A DNA stretch of 23,677 bases, taken from assembly GCA_034431315.1 (NCBI GenBank), contig DAOUDK010000137.1, positions 1 to 23,677 of the forward strand. The letters are read 5' to 3'. Positions 15,460 to 22,682 of the stretch are shown here, one piece after another. The stretch is from JAUWOY01 sp034431315 (GTDB lineage Bacteria; Chloroflexota; Anaerolineae; VGOG01). The first letter of the stretch is position 1. Each line of letters opens with the position of its first letter. The notes under the pieces were generated by a model that made no database searches, had not been told where the DNA came from, and saw only the letters and a program-made list of their open reading frames with translations. The position numbers and the translations under genes were made by a program.

Positions 15460-16317
15460 ATGGCTATCAAGGGGAGAAGATCGATACGCCCTTCGCCAGG
15501 TTACCCAAGCCGAGTCTACGGTGTTGACTTCAGCGGCGCGAAGGATGCCGGTAAGAAGATATGGATCGCGAGTGGCGTAATCGAAGATGGCGTCCTGCGG
15601 ATCGAAGATTGTCGCCGGGGGGATGCCCTGACGGGCTCGGGGAAGGGCCGTGACCGGTGCCTAACGGCGCTTCGGGATTTTATCGAGAGGCAGGAAGGAG
15701 CGTGCGCCTTTGGGATCGACTTCCCTTTCGGACTGCCACGAGCTTTAGTCAAACAGGATAATTGGGAGGACTTCGTTCTGTCCTTTCCTGGCAGCTACTC
15801 CAACCCTGAGGAGTTCAGATATATCTGCCGTGTAGCCGCTGGTGGCTCCGAACTCAAGCGGGTCACCGATCGGGAGAGTCGAACCCCGTTCTCGTCCTAT
15901 AACCTACGCCTCTATCGCCAGACCTACTTTGGGATCCGCGACGTGCTTCACCCGCTGGTGCGAGACCGCCTTGCGTACGTGCTCCCCATGCAGAGCGCGC
16001 TACCGGACAGACCGTGGGTTCTGGAGATATGCCCGGCCTCAACGTTAAAGCGGGAGAATCTCTATTTGCGGTACTACAAGCGTGGCACTGATGAGAGCTA
16101 CGCGACTCGCGCACGCATCCTCGAGGGAATCGAAGCTACAGGCATTTTGTCCATCCCGGCACGGGAAGTCCGGTCGGCTGTTCTGGAAGACCGCCACGGC
16201 GACGCTCTTGATAGCGTTATTGCTGCCTTCGCGACCTTTCGAGCCATTCGCAATCCAGTCTGTCTCACCGTTGAGGACAACGAGGCTTACACGTTGGAGG
16301 GATATGTATATGTCTAG
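15460..16317 (+). CDS. DUF429 family protein (RNase H-like fold)
   Basis: This is a 285-residue DUF429 protein, a family predicted to adopt an RNase H-like nuclease fold. The acidic motifs expected for that fold are visible: VYGVDFSGAK near the N-terminus, FGIDFPFGLP at about 85-95, EICPAST in the middle and DRHGDALDSVIAAF near the end. No biochemical role is established. AAAGGAGA at 15441-15448 could serve either a TTG at 15451 or the ATG at 15460; the ATG is preferred. The gene lies 35 bases after clpC. Its stop codon lies inside the left terminal repeat of the element at 16314-16440, so the last residue or two may not be original. Confidence 0.8.
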   Translation: MAIKGRRSIRPSPGYPSRVYGVDFSGAKDAGKKIWIASGVIEDGVLRIEDCRRGDALTGSGKGRDRCLTALRDFIERQEGACAFGIDFPFGLPRALVKQDNWEDFVLSFPGSYSNPEEFRYICRVAAGGSELKRVTDRESRTPFSSYNLRLYRQTYFGIRDVLHPLVRDRLAYVLPMQSALPDRPWVLEICPASTLKRENLYLRYYKRGTDESYATRARILEGIEATGILSIPAREVRSAVLEDRHGDALDSVIAAFATFRAIRNPVCLTVEDNEAYTLEGYVYV

Positions 16318-16440
16318 CAGCCTGTCGGAGAGAACGCTCTCCGACAAAACTGCCTACCATAAACCAGTTGAAACAATGGAAAACCATCTGTTTACAACAC
16401 GCAGGTTGTCCATAATTCGATTACTCCGACAGACTGCTAG
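16314..16440. mobile_element. MITE-like element, 127 bp
   Basis: CTAGCAGCCTGTCGGAG (16314-16330) and CTCCGACAGACTGCTAG (16424-16440) are terminal inverted repeats matching at 16 of 17 positions. The outermost CTAG at each end could instead be a 4-bp target duplication flanking 13-bp ends. Inside the left end a perfect 10-bp hairpin (TGTCGGAGAG, loop AACG, complement; 16323-16346) reuses the same sequence. No open frame of note is inside, which fits a non-autonomous element. No partner transposase is in the window. Confidence 0.7.
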
Positions 16441-16516
16441 GCCGCTTATGTAGGCGGACGCATAGACTTGCCTGTGCCCTAGGCCACACGACAAATTGAT
16501 TTAGAGGTGAGCAAAA

Positions 16517-16546
16517 ATGGCAAGAAGATCCTTTTTATTCAGTTGA
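16517..16546 (+). CDS. nine-codon frame with strong ribosome-binding site (leader or shifted start)
   Basis: ATG at 16517 is preceded by AGAGGTGA with a six-base spacer, the best initiation site in the area. It encodes MARRSFLFS and stops at TGA 16544-16546, one base before the ATG of the next gene, which has no such site. The frame contains a T5 run (16532-16536). With one T fewer it would continue as MARRSFYSVDMEIG into the next gene. It may be a leader peptide for coupled translation, a recoded start, or an indel. Confidence 0.45.
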   Translation: MARRSFLFS

Positions 16547-16547
16547 C

Positions 16548-16853
16548 ATGGAAATAGGCAAGTTGCATCTCGAAGACCAGTTATTGCGGCAGAAATACGA
16601 AATGGGCCTTGAGGAACTGAACGAGGCACTGGAAAGATTAGAAAATCTTCCAAACTACGAAAAGGCGAAGATCGGTGGGATTCCTGTGCTGGAAGCGGTG
16701 GCAGATACCAGGTCATGGGAGCATATCATCGAGAGGTTAATAGGGGAAGAAAAGACGCTGCAAGAGTTATTGAGCTTGCAAAAAGCTAGCGGCTTCCCTG
16801 CGATCGCCGAAGGTCTCCCGACCGAGGCGAAAACAGAGGAGATCTTCGACTAA
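16548..16853 (+). CDS. hypothetical helical protein, first gene of a three-gene cluster
   Basis: Not recognised. The 101-residue product is soluble and almost entirely helix-forming. An amphipathic Leu/Glu/Lys-rich first half (EDQLLRQKYEMGLEELNEAL) suggests a coiled coil, and a second helical pair follows (WEHIIERLIGEEKTLQELL). The ATG at 16548 has no ribosome-binding site; the probable true initiation signal is at 16503-16519 in another frame (see the nine-codon frame). The last residues, AEGLPTEAKTEEIFD, are encoded by a copy of the R1 palindrome, so the original C-terminus was probably different. The next gene follows after 15 bases, with GAGGAGGG before it, so the cluster is likely one transcript. 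The DNA looks more A/T-rich than its neighbours. Confidence 0.6.
   Translation: MEIGKLHLEDQLLRQKYEMGLEELNEALERLENLPNYEKAKIGGIPVLEAVADTRSWEHIIERLIGEEKTLQELLSLQKASGFPAIAEGLPTEAKTEEIFD
16802..16850. repeat. palindromic repeat family R1, copy 2 (inside a coding region)
   Basis: The first 23 bases of the core (16806-16828) are identical to copy 3 at 20385-20407. The arms CGAAGGTCTCC (16808-16818) and GGAGATCTTCG (16838-16848) pair at 10 of 11 positions. The whole hairpin lies in frame in the 3' end of the small gene and ends just before its TAA. Confidence 0.85.
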
Positions 16854-16868
16854 TGAGGAGGGTAAACT

Positions 16869-17189
16869 ATGTCTTGGCTACCTGGAAACGCCAGAGATCG
16901 TAAGTTGGTAGGCGATGTTTTAGAAAATCCCATTGTCTCAGCCCTTGTGGGTAGTCTGGTCAAAAGTCGCGATCAGAAACTCAACTTGCCTGAACTTAGG
17001 CAGCAAGCTGAACAACTGCTGCGTGATGCTGAGGTCCCAAGCAAACTCGATGAGGGAGCGATGCGACTTTACCTTAACAAGCTGGAAAGCGAAGAAATTG
17101 TCGAAAAAGTGGATGGCATGTATCGCCTGACAGCAAGGTGGGCGGACATTGCTAGGACACTGAGCGTCTCGCCACCACCATCAAGGTAG
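16869..17189 (+). CDS. hypothetical protein, possible winged-helix domain
   Basis: Not recognised. The 106-residue soluble product has a helix-rich pattern. A helical first half (about residues 10-50) leads to a segment at about 55-95 (GAMRLYLNKLESEEIVEKVD then GMYRLT). That segment looks like the recognition helix and beta wing of a winged helix-turn-helix, where short helices are followed by the E-K-V-D-G-M-Y-R-L hairpin. This is inference from pattern alone. The ATG has GAGGAGGG upstream. The third gene begins eight bases after the stop, so the two are almost certainly cotranscribed. If it binds DNA it might regulate its own cluster. Confidence 0.6.
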   Translation: MSWLPGNARDRKLVGDVLENPIVSALVGSLVKSRDQKLNLPELRQQAEQLLRDAEVPSKLDEGAMRLYLNKLESEEIVEKVDGMYRLTARWADIARTLSVSPPPSR

Positions 17190-17196
17190 GACACCT

Positions 17197-17631
17197 ATGG
17201 ATCCTTACGCCCTGGCCGGTTTTGGAATTGGAGTTCTGTTCAGCGTCGTTGTGCTCGTCTACCCTGATAGGCAATGGTTGTTTGATAGGCGTTATGTATC
17301 GTGGGTAGTCGTGAGCTTCTTGATCGGTATTGGAGTATCTGTCACAATGGCGGTTCTGCCTCCTGACAGAGCGGCACAATTTGCTCTCGGATTTCTCGGC
17401 TTTGTTGGGGGATTTCTTATTCCCAAGGTAATGATCGATCGCTTGAAAATATCTCGTCTGGAAAGCCAAGTAGATAGATGGAAAATCTTTGCCTACATGT
17501 CCGCTAAGGTGGCCCAGGACTCTGGGCTTGACGGCAGCCAATTTGTGGATGAGCTCAGAGACCTGGGAATCATTGAGGAAGAAGTCGCCCAAACTCTGAA
17601 GGTTAGCCTGAAACTGTGGTCTAAAGTATAG
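17197..17631 (+). CDS. hypothetical membrane protein with cytoplasmic helical tail
   Basis: Not recognised. The 144-residue product has three hydrophobic segments (about residues 5-22, 34-53 and 61-80). A charged helical tail follows (about 82-144: RLKISRLESQVDRWKIFAYM and a polar remainder). The tail could be a coiled coil or an interaction module. The AAGGTAGG before the ATG overlaps the stop of the preceding gene. radA begins eight bases after the stop, so the cluster feeds directly into radA on the same transcript. Together the three genes would give a helical adaptor, a possible DNA-binding protein and a membrane protein; the joint function is unknown. Confidence 0.62.
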   Translation: MDPYALAGFGIGVLFSVVVLVYPDRQWLFDRRYVSWVVVSFLIGIGVSVTMAVLPPDRAAQFALGFLGFVGGFLIPKVMIDRLKISRLESQVDRWKIFAYMSAKVAQDSGLDGSQFVDELRDLGIIEEEVAQTLKVSLKLWSKV

Positions 17632-17639
17632 GATCGTGA

Positions 17640-19007
17640 ATGGGTAAAACACGCACTCAATTCGTCTGCCAGCAGTGCGGCAGCACCTCGCCAAAGTGGA
17701 TGGGGCGCTGCCCAGATTGCGGTGAATGGAACACCCTGGTAGAGACGATTGTGGAGAGCAAAGCACGCTCTCCCCTTTCGTATGCCGTGCAGCGCAGCAA
17801 GCCCCAGCGTCTCTCGGAGGTGACAAGCGATGGCCTGGAACGCGTGCAACTGCCCATGCCCGAATTCTCCCGTGTGCTGGGGGGCGGCATTGTGCCTGGC
17901 TCGCTGGTTTTGGTAGGAGGCGATCCGGGCATCGGCAAATCCACTCTCCTCCTGCAGGTCGCTGCGCTTATGGCCAGGGGCGGGGCCCCCGTGCTCTACG
18001 TTTCCGGCGAGGAGTCAGTGCAGCAGATCAAGATGCGCGCGCAGCGCCTGGGGCTAACCACCGACCAACTCTATCTTCTGACGGAGATCAACCTGAACAT
18101 CATCGTGGAGCACATCCAAGAACTCATGCCCAAGATGGTAGTCGTTGACTCTATCCAGACGGTTTACCTGGACGAGCTGAAGTCAACCGCAGGCAGCATC
18201 AGCCAGGTGCGCGAGTGCGCTTCTCGTCTGAGGCAGGTGGCCAAGGGCGAGGGCATCTCTATCTTCCTCGTGGGGCACGTGACCAAGGCGGGCTCCATCG
18301 CTGGGCCTAAGGTGCTGGAACACATAGTAGACACAGTACTTTACCTGGAGGGAGATCGTTTCCACGCCTACCGCCTGCTTCGCAGTGTCAAGAATCGCTT
18401 CGGGGCAACCTCTGATGTGGGCGTCTTCGAGATGGGAAGCCAGGGGCTGATCGAGGTGGCCAATCCCTCCGAAGCTTTCCTGGCCGAACGGCTGCCCAAC
18501 GCGGCTGGCTCCACCATAGCCGTCACTTTGGAGGGCACGCGCCCTCTCCTGGTAGAGATCCAGGCCCTGGCTAGCACCACCAGCTTCGGCCTGCCCCGTC
18601 GGACAGCCAATGGAGTAGACTTCAACCGCTTGCTCCTCCTGGCGGCCGTGCTCACCAAGCGGGTGGGGCTGCGGCTCTCCGATCAAGACATCTTCGTCAA
18701 CGTGGTGGGTGGTCTGAAGATAAACGAGCCGGCAGTGGACCTGGCTGTGGCCACTGCCATCGCTTCGAGCTTCAGGAACACCCCGGTGGCGGCGGACCTG
18801 GCCATCGTGGGCGAGATCGGCCTCTCAGGGGAGCTCAGGGCGGTGGGGCAACTGCCCAAGCGCTTGAACGAGGCGGCCAAGCTAGGTTTCAAACGCTGCC
18901 TGGTACCCAAGTCTTTCCGCCGTCAGGAGATCGCCTCCGACGGGATCGAGGTCGTAGGCGTGCGCTCATTACGAGAAGCCCTCCAGGTGGCTTTGATAAG
19001 CAAGTAA
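17640..19007 (+). CDS. radA: DNA repair protein RadA
   Basis: RadA (Sms) is a RecA-like, hexameric branch-migration helicase in recombination repair and transformation. The 455-residue protein shows the N-terminal zinc finger (Cys 10, 13, 24 and 27: CQQCGSTSPKWMGRCPDCG). The RecA core has Walker A GGDPGIGKSTLL (about 94-105), Walker B VVVDSIQTVY and the RadA-specific KNRFG motif (about 250). A Lon-protease-like C-terminal domain follows (about 280-455, with VGEIGLSGELRAVGQLPKR), which lacks the serine protease dyad in this family. The ribosome-binding site is weak and the gene directly follows the small membrane protein. It occupies its usual place downstream of clpC. Confidence 0.96.
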   Translation: MGKTRTQFVCQQCGSTSPKWMGRCPDCGEWNTLVETIVESKARSPLSYAVQRSKPQRLSEVTSDGLERVQLPMPEFSRVLGGGIVPGSLVLVGGDPGIGKSTLLLQVAALMARGGAPVLYVSGEESVQQIKMRAQRLGLTTDQLYLLTEINLNIIVEHIQELMPKMVVVDSIQTVYLDELKSTAGSISQVRECASRLRQVAKGEGISIFLVGHVTKAGSIAGPKVLEHIVDTVLYLEGDRFHAYRLLRSVKNRFGATSDVGVFEMGSQGLIEVANPSEAFLAERLPNAAGSTIAVTLEGTRPLLVEIQALASTTSFGLPRRTANGVDFNRLLLLAAVLTKRVGLRLSDQDIFVNVVGGLKINEPAVDLAVATAIASSFRNTPVAADLAIVGEIGLSGELRAVGQLPKRLNEAAKLGFKRCLVPKSFRRQEIASDGIEVVGVRSLREALQVALISK

Positions 19008-19172
19008 CCCTTTCATTTATTGTCGTCATTCGTAAGACCATAATTTCATAGAACTTATCTCTCTTTATTCGTACCGATAACACGTCACCAAGATAACAAG
19101 AAACTGCTGTGTTGGCATCGCCAGATCGTAGCGCCAACTTGCAGCAGGGTTGCGAGCAACACGTTGTCTGTT
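19008..19172 (+). other. AT-rich structured leader between radA and the PIN/TRAM gene
   Basis: A/T-rich DNA unlike its neighbours, with small hairpins: GTTGGC / GCCAAC across about 19113-19139 and GTTG-CGAG-CAAC at about 19149-19160. It ends in the terminator at 19173-19203. I see no clear promoter. It may be an attenuation leader or simply the 3' region of the radA transcript. Confidence 0.35.
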
Positions 19173-19203
19173 TGAGTGTACTCTGCGGTACACTCATTTT
19201 TGT
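19173..19203 (+). terminator. Rho-independent terminator upstream of the PIN/TRAM gene
   Basis: Perfect 9-bp stem TGAGTGTAC (19173-19181), loop TCTGCG, GTACACTCA (19188-19196), then TTTTTGTTT. It lies 40 bases before the start of the next gene, so transcription of yacL must either read through it (attenuation) or start after it. Confidence 0.8.
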
Positions 19204-19242
19204 TTCTGGTTGACTCATCAAAGAATAGAAATGGAGGTGGAA

Positions 19243-20307
19243 GTGAAAGTGAAAGTGAAAGGAATGACAATTGAGGTTGCGTTGCGCTTGGCGGGAATGT
19301 TAGTCTTCGCCGTTGCTGGCTGGCAAGCGAGCAACTTTCTGGTCGAACTGAGCCCCTGGCCTTATGTTGATTACGCGATAAGAGTCGTTGTTCCCTTAGC
19401 CAGTATAACTATAGGATTGCTTATCACGCCCTGGTTGACCACCAGGCCCTTTTCATGGATCCGCCGCAAGATTCGTCAGCTTCCAGCTCAGCAGTTGGTA
19501 GCTGCTATCATCGGTCTAATCATGGGTTTGATCGTTGCTGCACTTCTTGCTGGCCCTTTGTCACGCCTACCTGGGATCTTGGGCGAAGTATTGCCCTTCA
19601 TCGGTGCTATCATCTTTGGCTACCTGGGCATAACTGTGATGACCGTCCGGCAACAGGACATAGTGAATCTCTTCAGCGGGCGTCTGCCTTTGAAAGGAAT
19701 AACCCCTCGCCAGGAAAACTATGTCCTCCTGGATACCAGCGTGATCATTGATGGGCGCATCGCGGATATCAGCCGCACAGGCTTCATTAGCGGCACTATG
19801 CTGATACCGCGCTTCGTTCTGAATGAACTCCAGCACATCGCCGACTCCTCGGACATGCTGCGTCGCAATCGCGGTCGAAGAGGGTTGGAGATGCTCAATA
19901 AGCTGCAGAAAGAGTCAGTAGTCCCCATCCAAATCAATGACATGGATGTGGAGGAGGCGCACGAAGTTGACGATAAGCTGGTGATGCTGGCCAAGGAGCT
20001 GCGCTGCCCCATCGTTACTAACGACTACAACCTCAACCGGGTAGCTGAGCTGCAGGGCATAACTGTGCTCAACATCAACGAGCTGGCCAACGCGGTTAAG
20101 ACCGTCCTCCTACCCGGCGAATCAATGAAAGTGCGCATCATTCAGGAGGGCAAGGAACTGGGCCAGGGGGTGGGTTATTTGGACGATGGGACCATGGTGG
20201 TAGTAGAGAATGGACGCCGCTATATCAACAGAACCATCGAGGTTGTAGTAACCAAAGTCTTGCAAACCTCCGCTGGGCGCATGATCTTCGCCCGCTTAGA
20301 GCAGTGA
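19243..20307 (+). CDS. yacL: PIN/TRAM domain membrane-anchored protein (YacL type)
   Basis: The product has about 354 residues. Four hydrophobic segments (about residues 8-25, 30-55, 78-100 and 107-125) are followed by a PIN-like nuclease domain (about 160-290). The acidic residues of LLDTSVIIDGRI, VDDKLV and TNDYNLNR fit a PIN active site. A C-terminal TRAM RNA-binding domain comes last (about 290-354, PGESMKVRIIQEGKELGQGV). The family includes B. subtilis YacL; its substrate is unknown. GTG 19243 is chosen because GGAGGTG lies five bases upstream; the in-frame ATG at 19231 overlaps that site and lacks one of its own. It sits after radA as in the B. subtilis order, with disA missing. Confidence 0.87.
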   Translation: MKVKVKGMTIEVALRLAGMLVFAVAGWQASNFLVELSPWPYVDYAIRVVVPLASITIGLLITPWLTTRPFSWIRRKIRQLPAQQLVAAIIGLIMGLIVAALLAGPLSRLPGILGEVLPFIGAIIFGYLGITVMTVRQQDIVNLFSGRLPLKGITPRQENYVLLDTSVIIDGRIADISRTGFISGTMLIPRFVLNELQHIADSSDMLRRNRGRRGLEMLNKLQKESVVPIQINDMDVEEAHEVDDKLVMLAKELRCPIVTNDYNLNRVAELQGITVLNINELANAVKTVLLPGESMKVRIIQEGKELGQGVGYLDDGTMVVVENGRRYINRTIEVVVTKVLQTSAGRMIFARLEQ

Positions 20308-20380
20308 ATCAACTATACCGCGAGCAGATACCAAAGCCTCTCGGCCACGCCCATCGCATTGCTGGGAAAAGAGGCACCTT

Positions 20381-20444
20381 GATAGCCGAAGGTCTCCCGA
20401 CCGAGGCAACTGAGGCGAAAGGAGTTCGGTAGGGAGACCTTCGC
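20381..20444. repeat. palindromic repeat family R1, copy 3
   Basis: Arms 20385-20407 and 20422-20444 pair nearly fully; in the inner 18 bases (CGAAGGTCTCCCGACCGA and its partner) 17 of 18 match. It lies in the gap before cysS and shares 23 identical bases with copy 2. It is the longest and most complete copy of the family in the window. Confidence 0.85.
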
Positions 20445-20487
20445 TCATCGCAATTGTGGAGTGAACATGCCATTCGAGGAGGGTGAG

Positions 20488-21933
20488 ATGACTTTGAAAG
20501 TGTACAATTCCCTGACCCGTCAAGAGGAGGAGTTTGTGCCCCTGCATGAGGGACGGGTTGGTATCTACGTCTGCGGGCCGACGGTCTACGAGGATGCCCA
20601 CCTCGGCCACGGCAAGACGTACGTCAACTTCGACATCATCGTGCGCTACTTGCGCTATCTTGGCTATAAGGTGCGCTATGTCCAGAACATAACCGACGTG
20701 GGGCATCTTCTCGACTCGGGTGAGGACCGCATTATGAAGGGGGTAGCCCGGGAGCGGGTGGAGCCTATGGAACTGGTGGAAACTTACACCCGGCGGTATT
20801 TCGAGGACATGGACGCCCTCAACGTGCTGCGCCCGGATATCTCGCCACGAGCAAGCGGGCACATTCCAGAGCAGATCGAGCTGGTCAAAACCCTCATCGA
20901 GAAGGGCTATGCCTACGAGGTCAACGGCTCAGTTTACTTTGACGTGGCTAAATGGCCTGAGTACGGCAAGCTCTCCGGCCGGCGGGTGGAGGAGCTGATG
21001 GAGGGAGCGCGGGTGGAGGTCAATCCTGACAAGCATCACCCAGCCGACTTCGCCCTCTGGAGGAGAGCCAAGCCGGAGCACATCATGCGCTGGCTAAGTC
21101 CCTGGGGCTGGGGTTTCCCCGGCTGGCACGCGGAGTGCTCGGCCATGTCCACCAAGTACCTGGGCCAGCCTTTCGACATCCACGGCGGTGGCATGGAGAA
21201 CAAGTTCCCTCACCACGATTGCGAGATAGCCCAATCGGAGGCTGCTGCTGGGGTATCCTTCTGCCGCTATTGGCTGCACAATGGGATGCTAATGATCAAG
21301 GGCGAGGAGATGCACAAGTCCCTGGGCAACTTCGTCACCCTGAGGGAAGCCTGTGAACGCTATTTGCCTCTGGCCATCCGCTTCTTCATTCTCGGTGGCC
21401 ACTATCGCAGTCCGCTGGACTTAAGCGAAACAGCTTTGCAAGCCGCAGGTAAGGGGTTAGAGCGCATCTACGGGACAGTGCAGGCGGTGCAGGAGCGGCT
21501 CTCGCGGGCTGAAAGTGGGGATTTGGACGGGGCTTTCGCTACCAGGCTGGCGGAGCACAAGAGGCGTTTCCTCGCGGGGATGGACGATGACTTCAACACG
21601 GCGACAGCCATTGGCGTGCTGTTCGATATCAACAAAGAAGTTAACACCCTGCTAGACTCCGAAGAGGAGATCAGCCGCGAGACCCTCGTAGCCATCAATG
21701 ACCTCTACCGTGAGCTGGGTGGTGATATCCTGGGCGTCATCCCCGATGAGATCGCTAAAGGGGCGGCAGGTTTAGAAGAGCCCCTTATCGAGCTTTTGAT
21801 CGAGACTCGTGAGAAGTTGCGAGAAGCCCGAAAGTGGGATTTGGCAGACGAGATCCGGGCCAGAATGGCCGAACTGGGGATAGTCTTAGAAGACCGGCCT
21901 GAGGGGGCAAGGTGGCGGATCAGCAGGCAATGA
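20488..21933 (+). CDS. cysS: cysteine--tRNA ligase
   Basis: This class I synthetase charges tRNA-Cys. The product is 481 residues, normal for the family. YVCGPTVYEDAHLGHGKTY holds the HIGH-type motif as HLGH. The zinc ligands are kept: Cys of YVCGP, Cys of WHAECSAM, and His and Glu of FPHHDCEIAQ. The KMSKS-type loop reads EEMHKSLGNF, which departs from KMSKSLGNF. HDCE replaces the common HENE. These changes suggest a distinct subtype rather than loss of function, since the lysine and serine of the loop remain. ATG 20488 is chosen because AGGAGG at 20477-20482 lies just before it and homologues start here; in-frame GTG 20461 and ATG 20467 are less likely. Confidence 0.95.
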   Translation: MTLKVYNSLTRQEEEFVPLHEGRVGIYVCGPTVYEDAHLGHGKTYVNFDIIVRYLRYLGYKVRYVQNITDVGHLLDSGEDRIMKGVARERVEPMELVETYTRRYFEDMDALNVLRPDISPRASGHIPEQIELVKTLIEKGYAYEVNGSVYFDVAKWPEYGKLSGRRVEELMEGARVEVNPDKHHPADFALWRRAKPEHIMRWLSPWGWGFPGWHAECSAMSTKYLGQPFDIHGGGMENKFPHHDCEIAQSEAAAGVSFCRYWLHNGMLMIKGEEMHKSLGNFVTLREACERYLPLAIRFFILGGHYRSPLDLSETALQAAGKGLERIYGTVQAVQERLSRAESGDLDGAFATRLAEHKRRFLAGMDDDFNTATAIGVLFDINKEVNTLLDSEEEISRETLVAINDLYRELGGDILGVIPDEIAKGAAGLEEPLIELLIETREKLREARKWDLADEIRARMAELGIVLEDRPEGARWRISRQ

Positions 21934-22673
21934 ACGAAGTACTTTATGGCCGCAACGCCGTGCGAGAAGCCCTGAGAGCGGGGCGTCGGAAGATCTATAA
22001 GGTTGTTCTGGCCCAGGGGATGAAGGAAACGGGCATCGTAGCCGACATCGCGACGTTAGCCAACAAAAGCGGGGTGGCAATCCAGCGAGTGGAACGGCGA
22101 CAATTGGACAAGATAGGTGACTTCAACCACCAGGGCGTCGCCGCCGAGACAACTTCGTATCCCTATGTCGAATTAGAGGCGATCTTGGCCGAGGCTGAGC
22201 AACGCCAGGAAACGCCGTTGTTGCTGATGCTGGATTGTCTCCAGGACCCGCAGAACTTCGGTGCCCTGCTGCGCACGGCCGAGGTAATAGGCGTTCACGG
22301 CGTCGTTATCCCCAAGCGCCGCGCAGTGGGGATTACCCCCGCAGTGGTCAATTCCTCAGCCGGGGCCACAGAGCACCTCCTGGTAGCCCGAGTGACCAAT
22401 CTGGTGCGGACCATGAAGGAACTTAAGGCCCGGGAGCTCTGGATCGTCGGCTTGGAGGATGTGCCCCAGGCCCAACTCTATCACCAATGCGACCTGACCA
22501 TGCCTCTGGCCTTGGTGGTGGGGAGCGAAGGTAGAGGCATGGGCCGGCTGGTTGGGGAGACCTGTGACATACTGATCAGGTTGCCTATGCGAGGGAAGAT
22601 CAGCTCGCTGAACACGGCTGTGGCTGGCTCTGTCGCCCTCTATGAGGTCTGGCAACAGCGAGGGATAGGGTGA
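21930..22673 (+). CDS. rlmB: 23S rRNA (guanosine-2'-O-)-methyltransferase RlmB
   Basis: This is a SPOUT-class RNA methyltransferase, about 247 residues. It has the substrate-binding N-terminal domain (NEVLYGRNAVREALRAG) and the three SPOUT knot motifs: DPQNFGALLRTA, LVVGSEGRGMG and IRLPMRGKISSLNTAVA. The RlmB/TrmH-3 subgroup fits best, so the probable target is the 2'-OH of a guanosine in 23S rRNA; specificity is inferred. The ATG overlaps the cysS stop (ATGA), a sign of coupled translation. An in-frame GTG at 21912 with GAGGGGG upstream is a possible alternative start. The cysS-rlmB pairing recurs in Firmicutes. Confidence 0.93.
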   Translation: MNEVLYGRNAVREALRAGRRKIYKVVLAQGMKETGIVADIATLANKSGVAIQRVERRQLDKIGDFNHQGVAAETTSYPYVELEAILAEAEQRQETPLLLMLDCLQDPQNFGALLRTAEVIGVHGVVIPKRRAVGITPAVVNSSAGATEHLLVARVTNLVRTMKELKARELWIVGLEDVPQAQLYHQCDLTMPLALVVGSEGRGMGRLVGETCDILIRLPMRGKISSLNTAVAGSVALYEVWQQRGIG

Positions 22674-22682
22674 CACGAGAAT

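Noticed and set aside
16082..16453. 123-residue frame across the DUF429 end and the MITE-like element
   Set aside because: It is out of frame with the intact DUF429 gene and enters repeat DNA. No motif or ribosome-binding site supports it.
16468..16496. Possible promoter TTGCCT for the three-gene cluster
   Set aside because: At a 17-base spacing the -10 would be ACAAAT, which is too far from TATAAT to claim.
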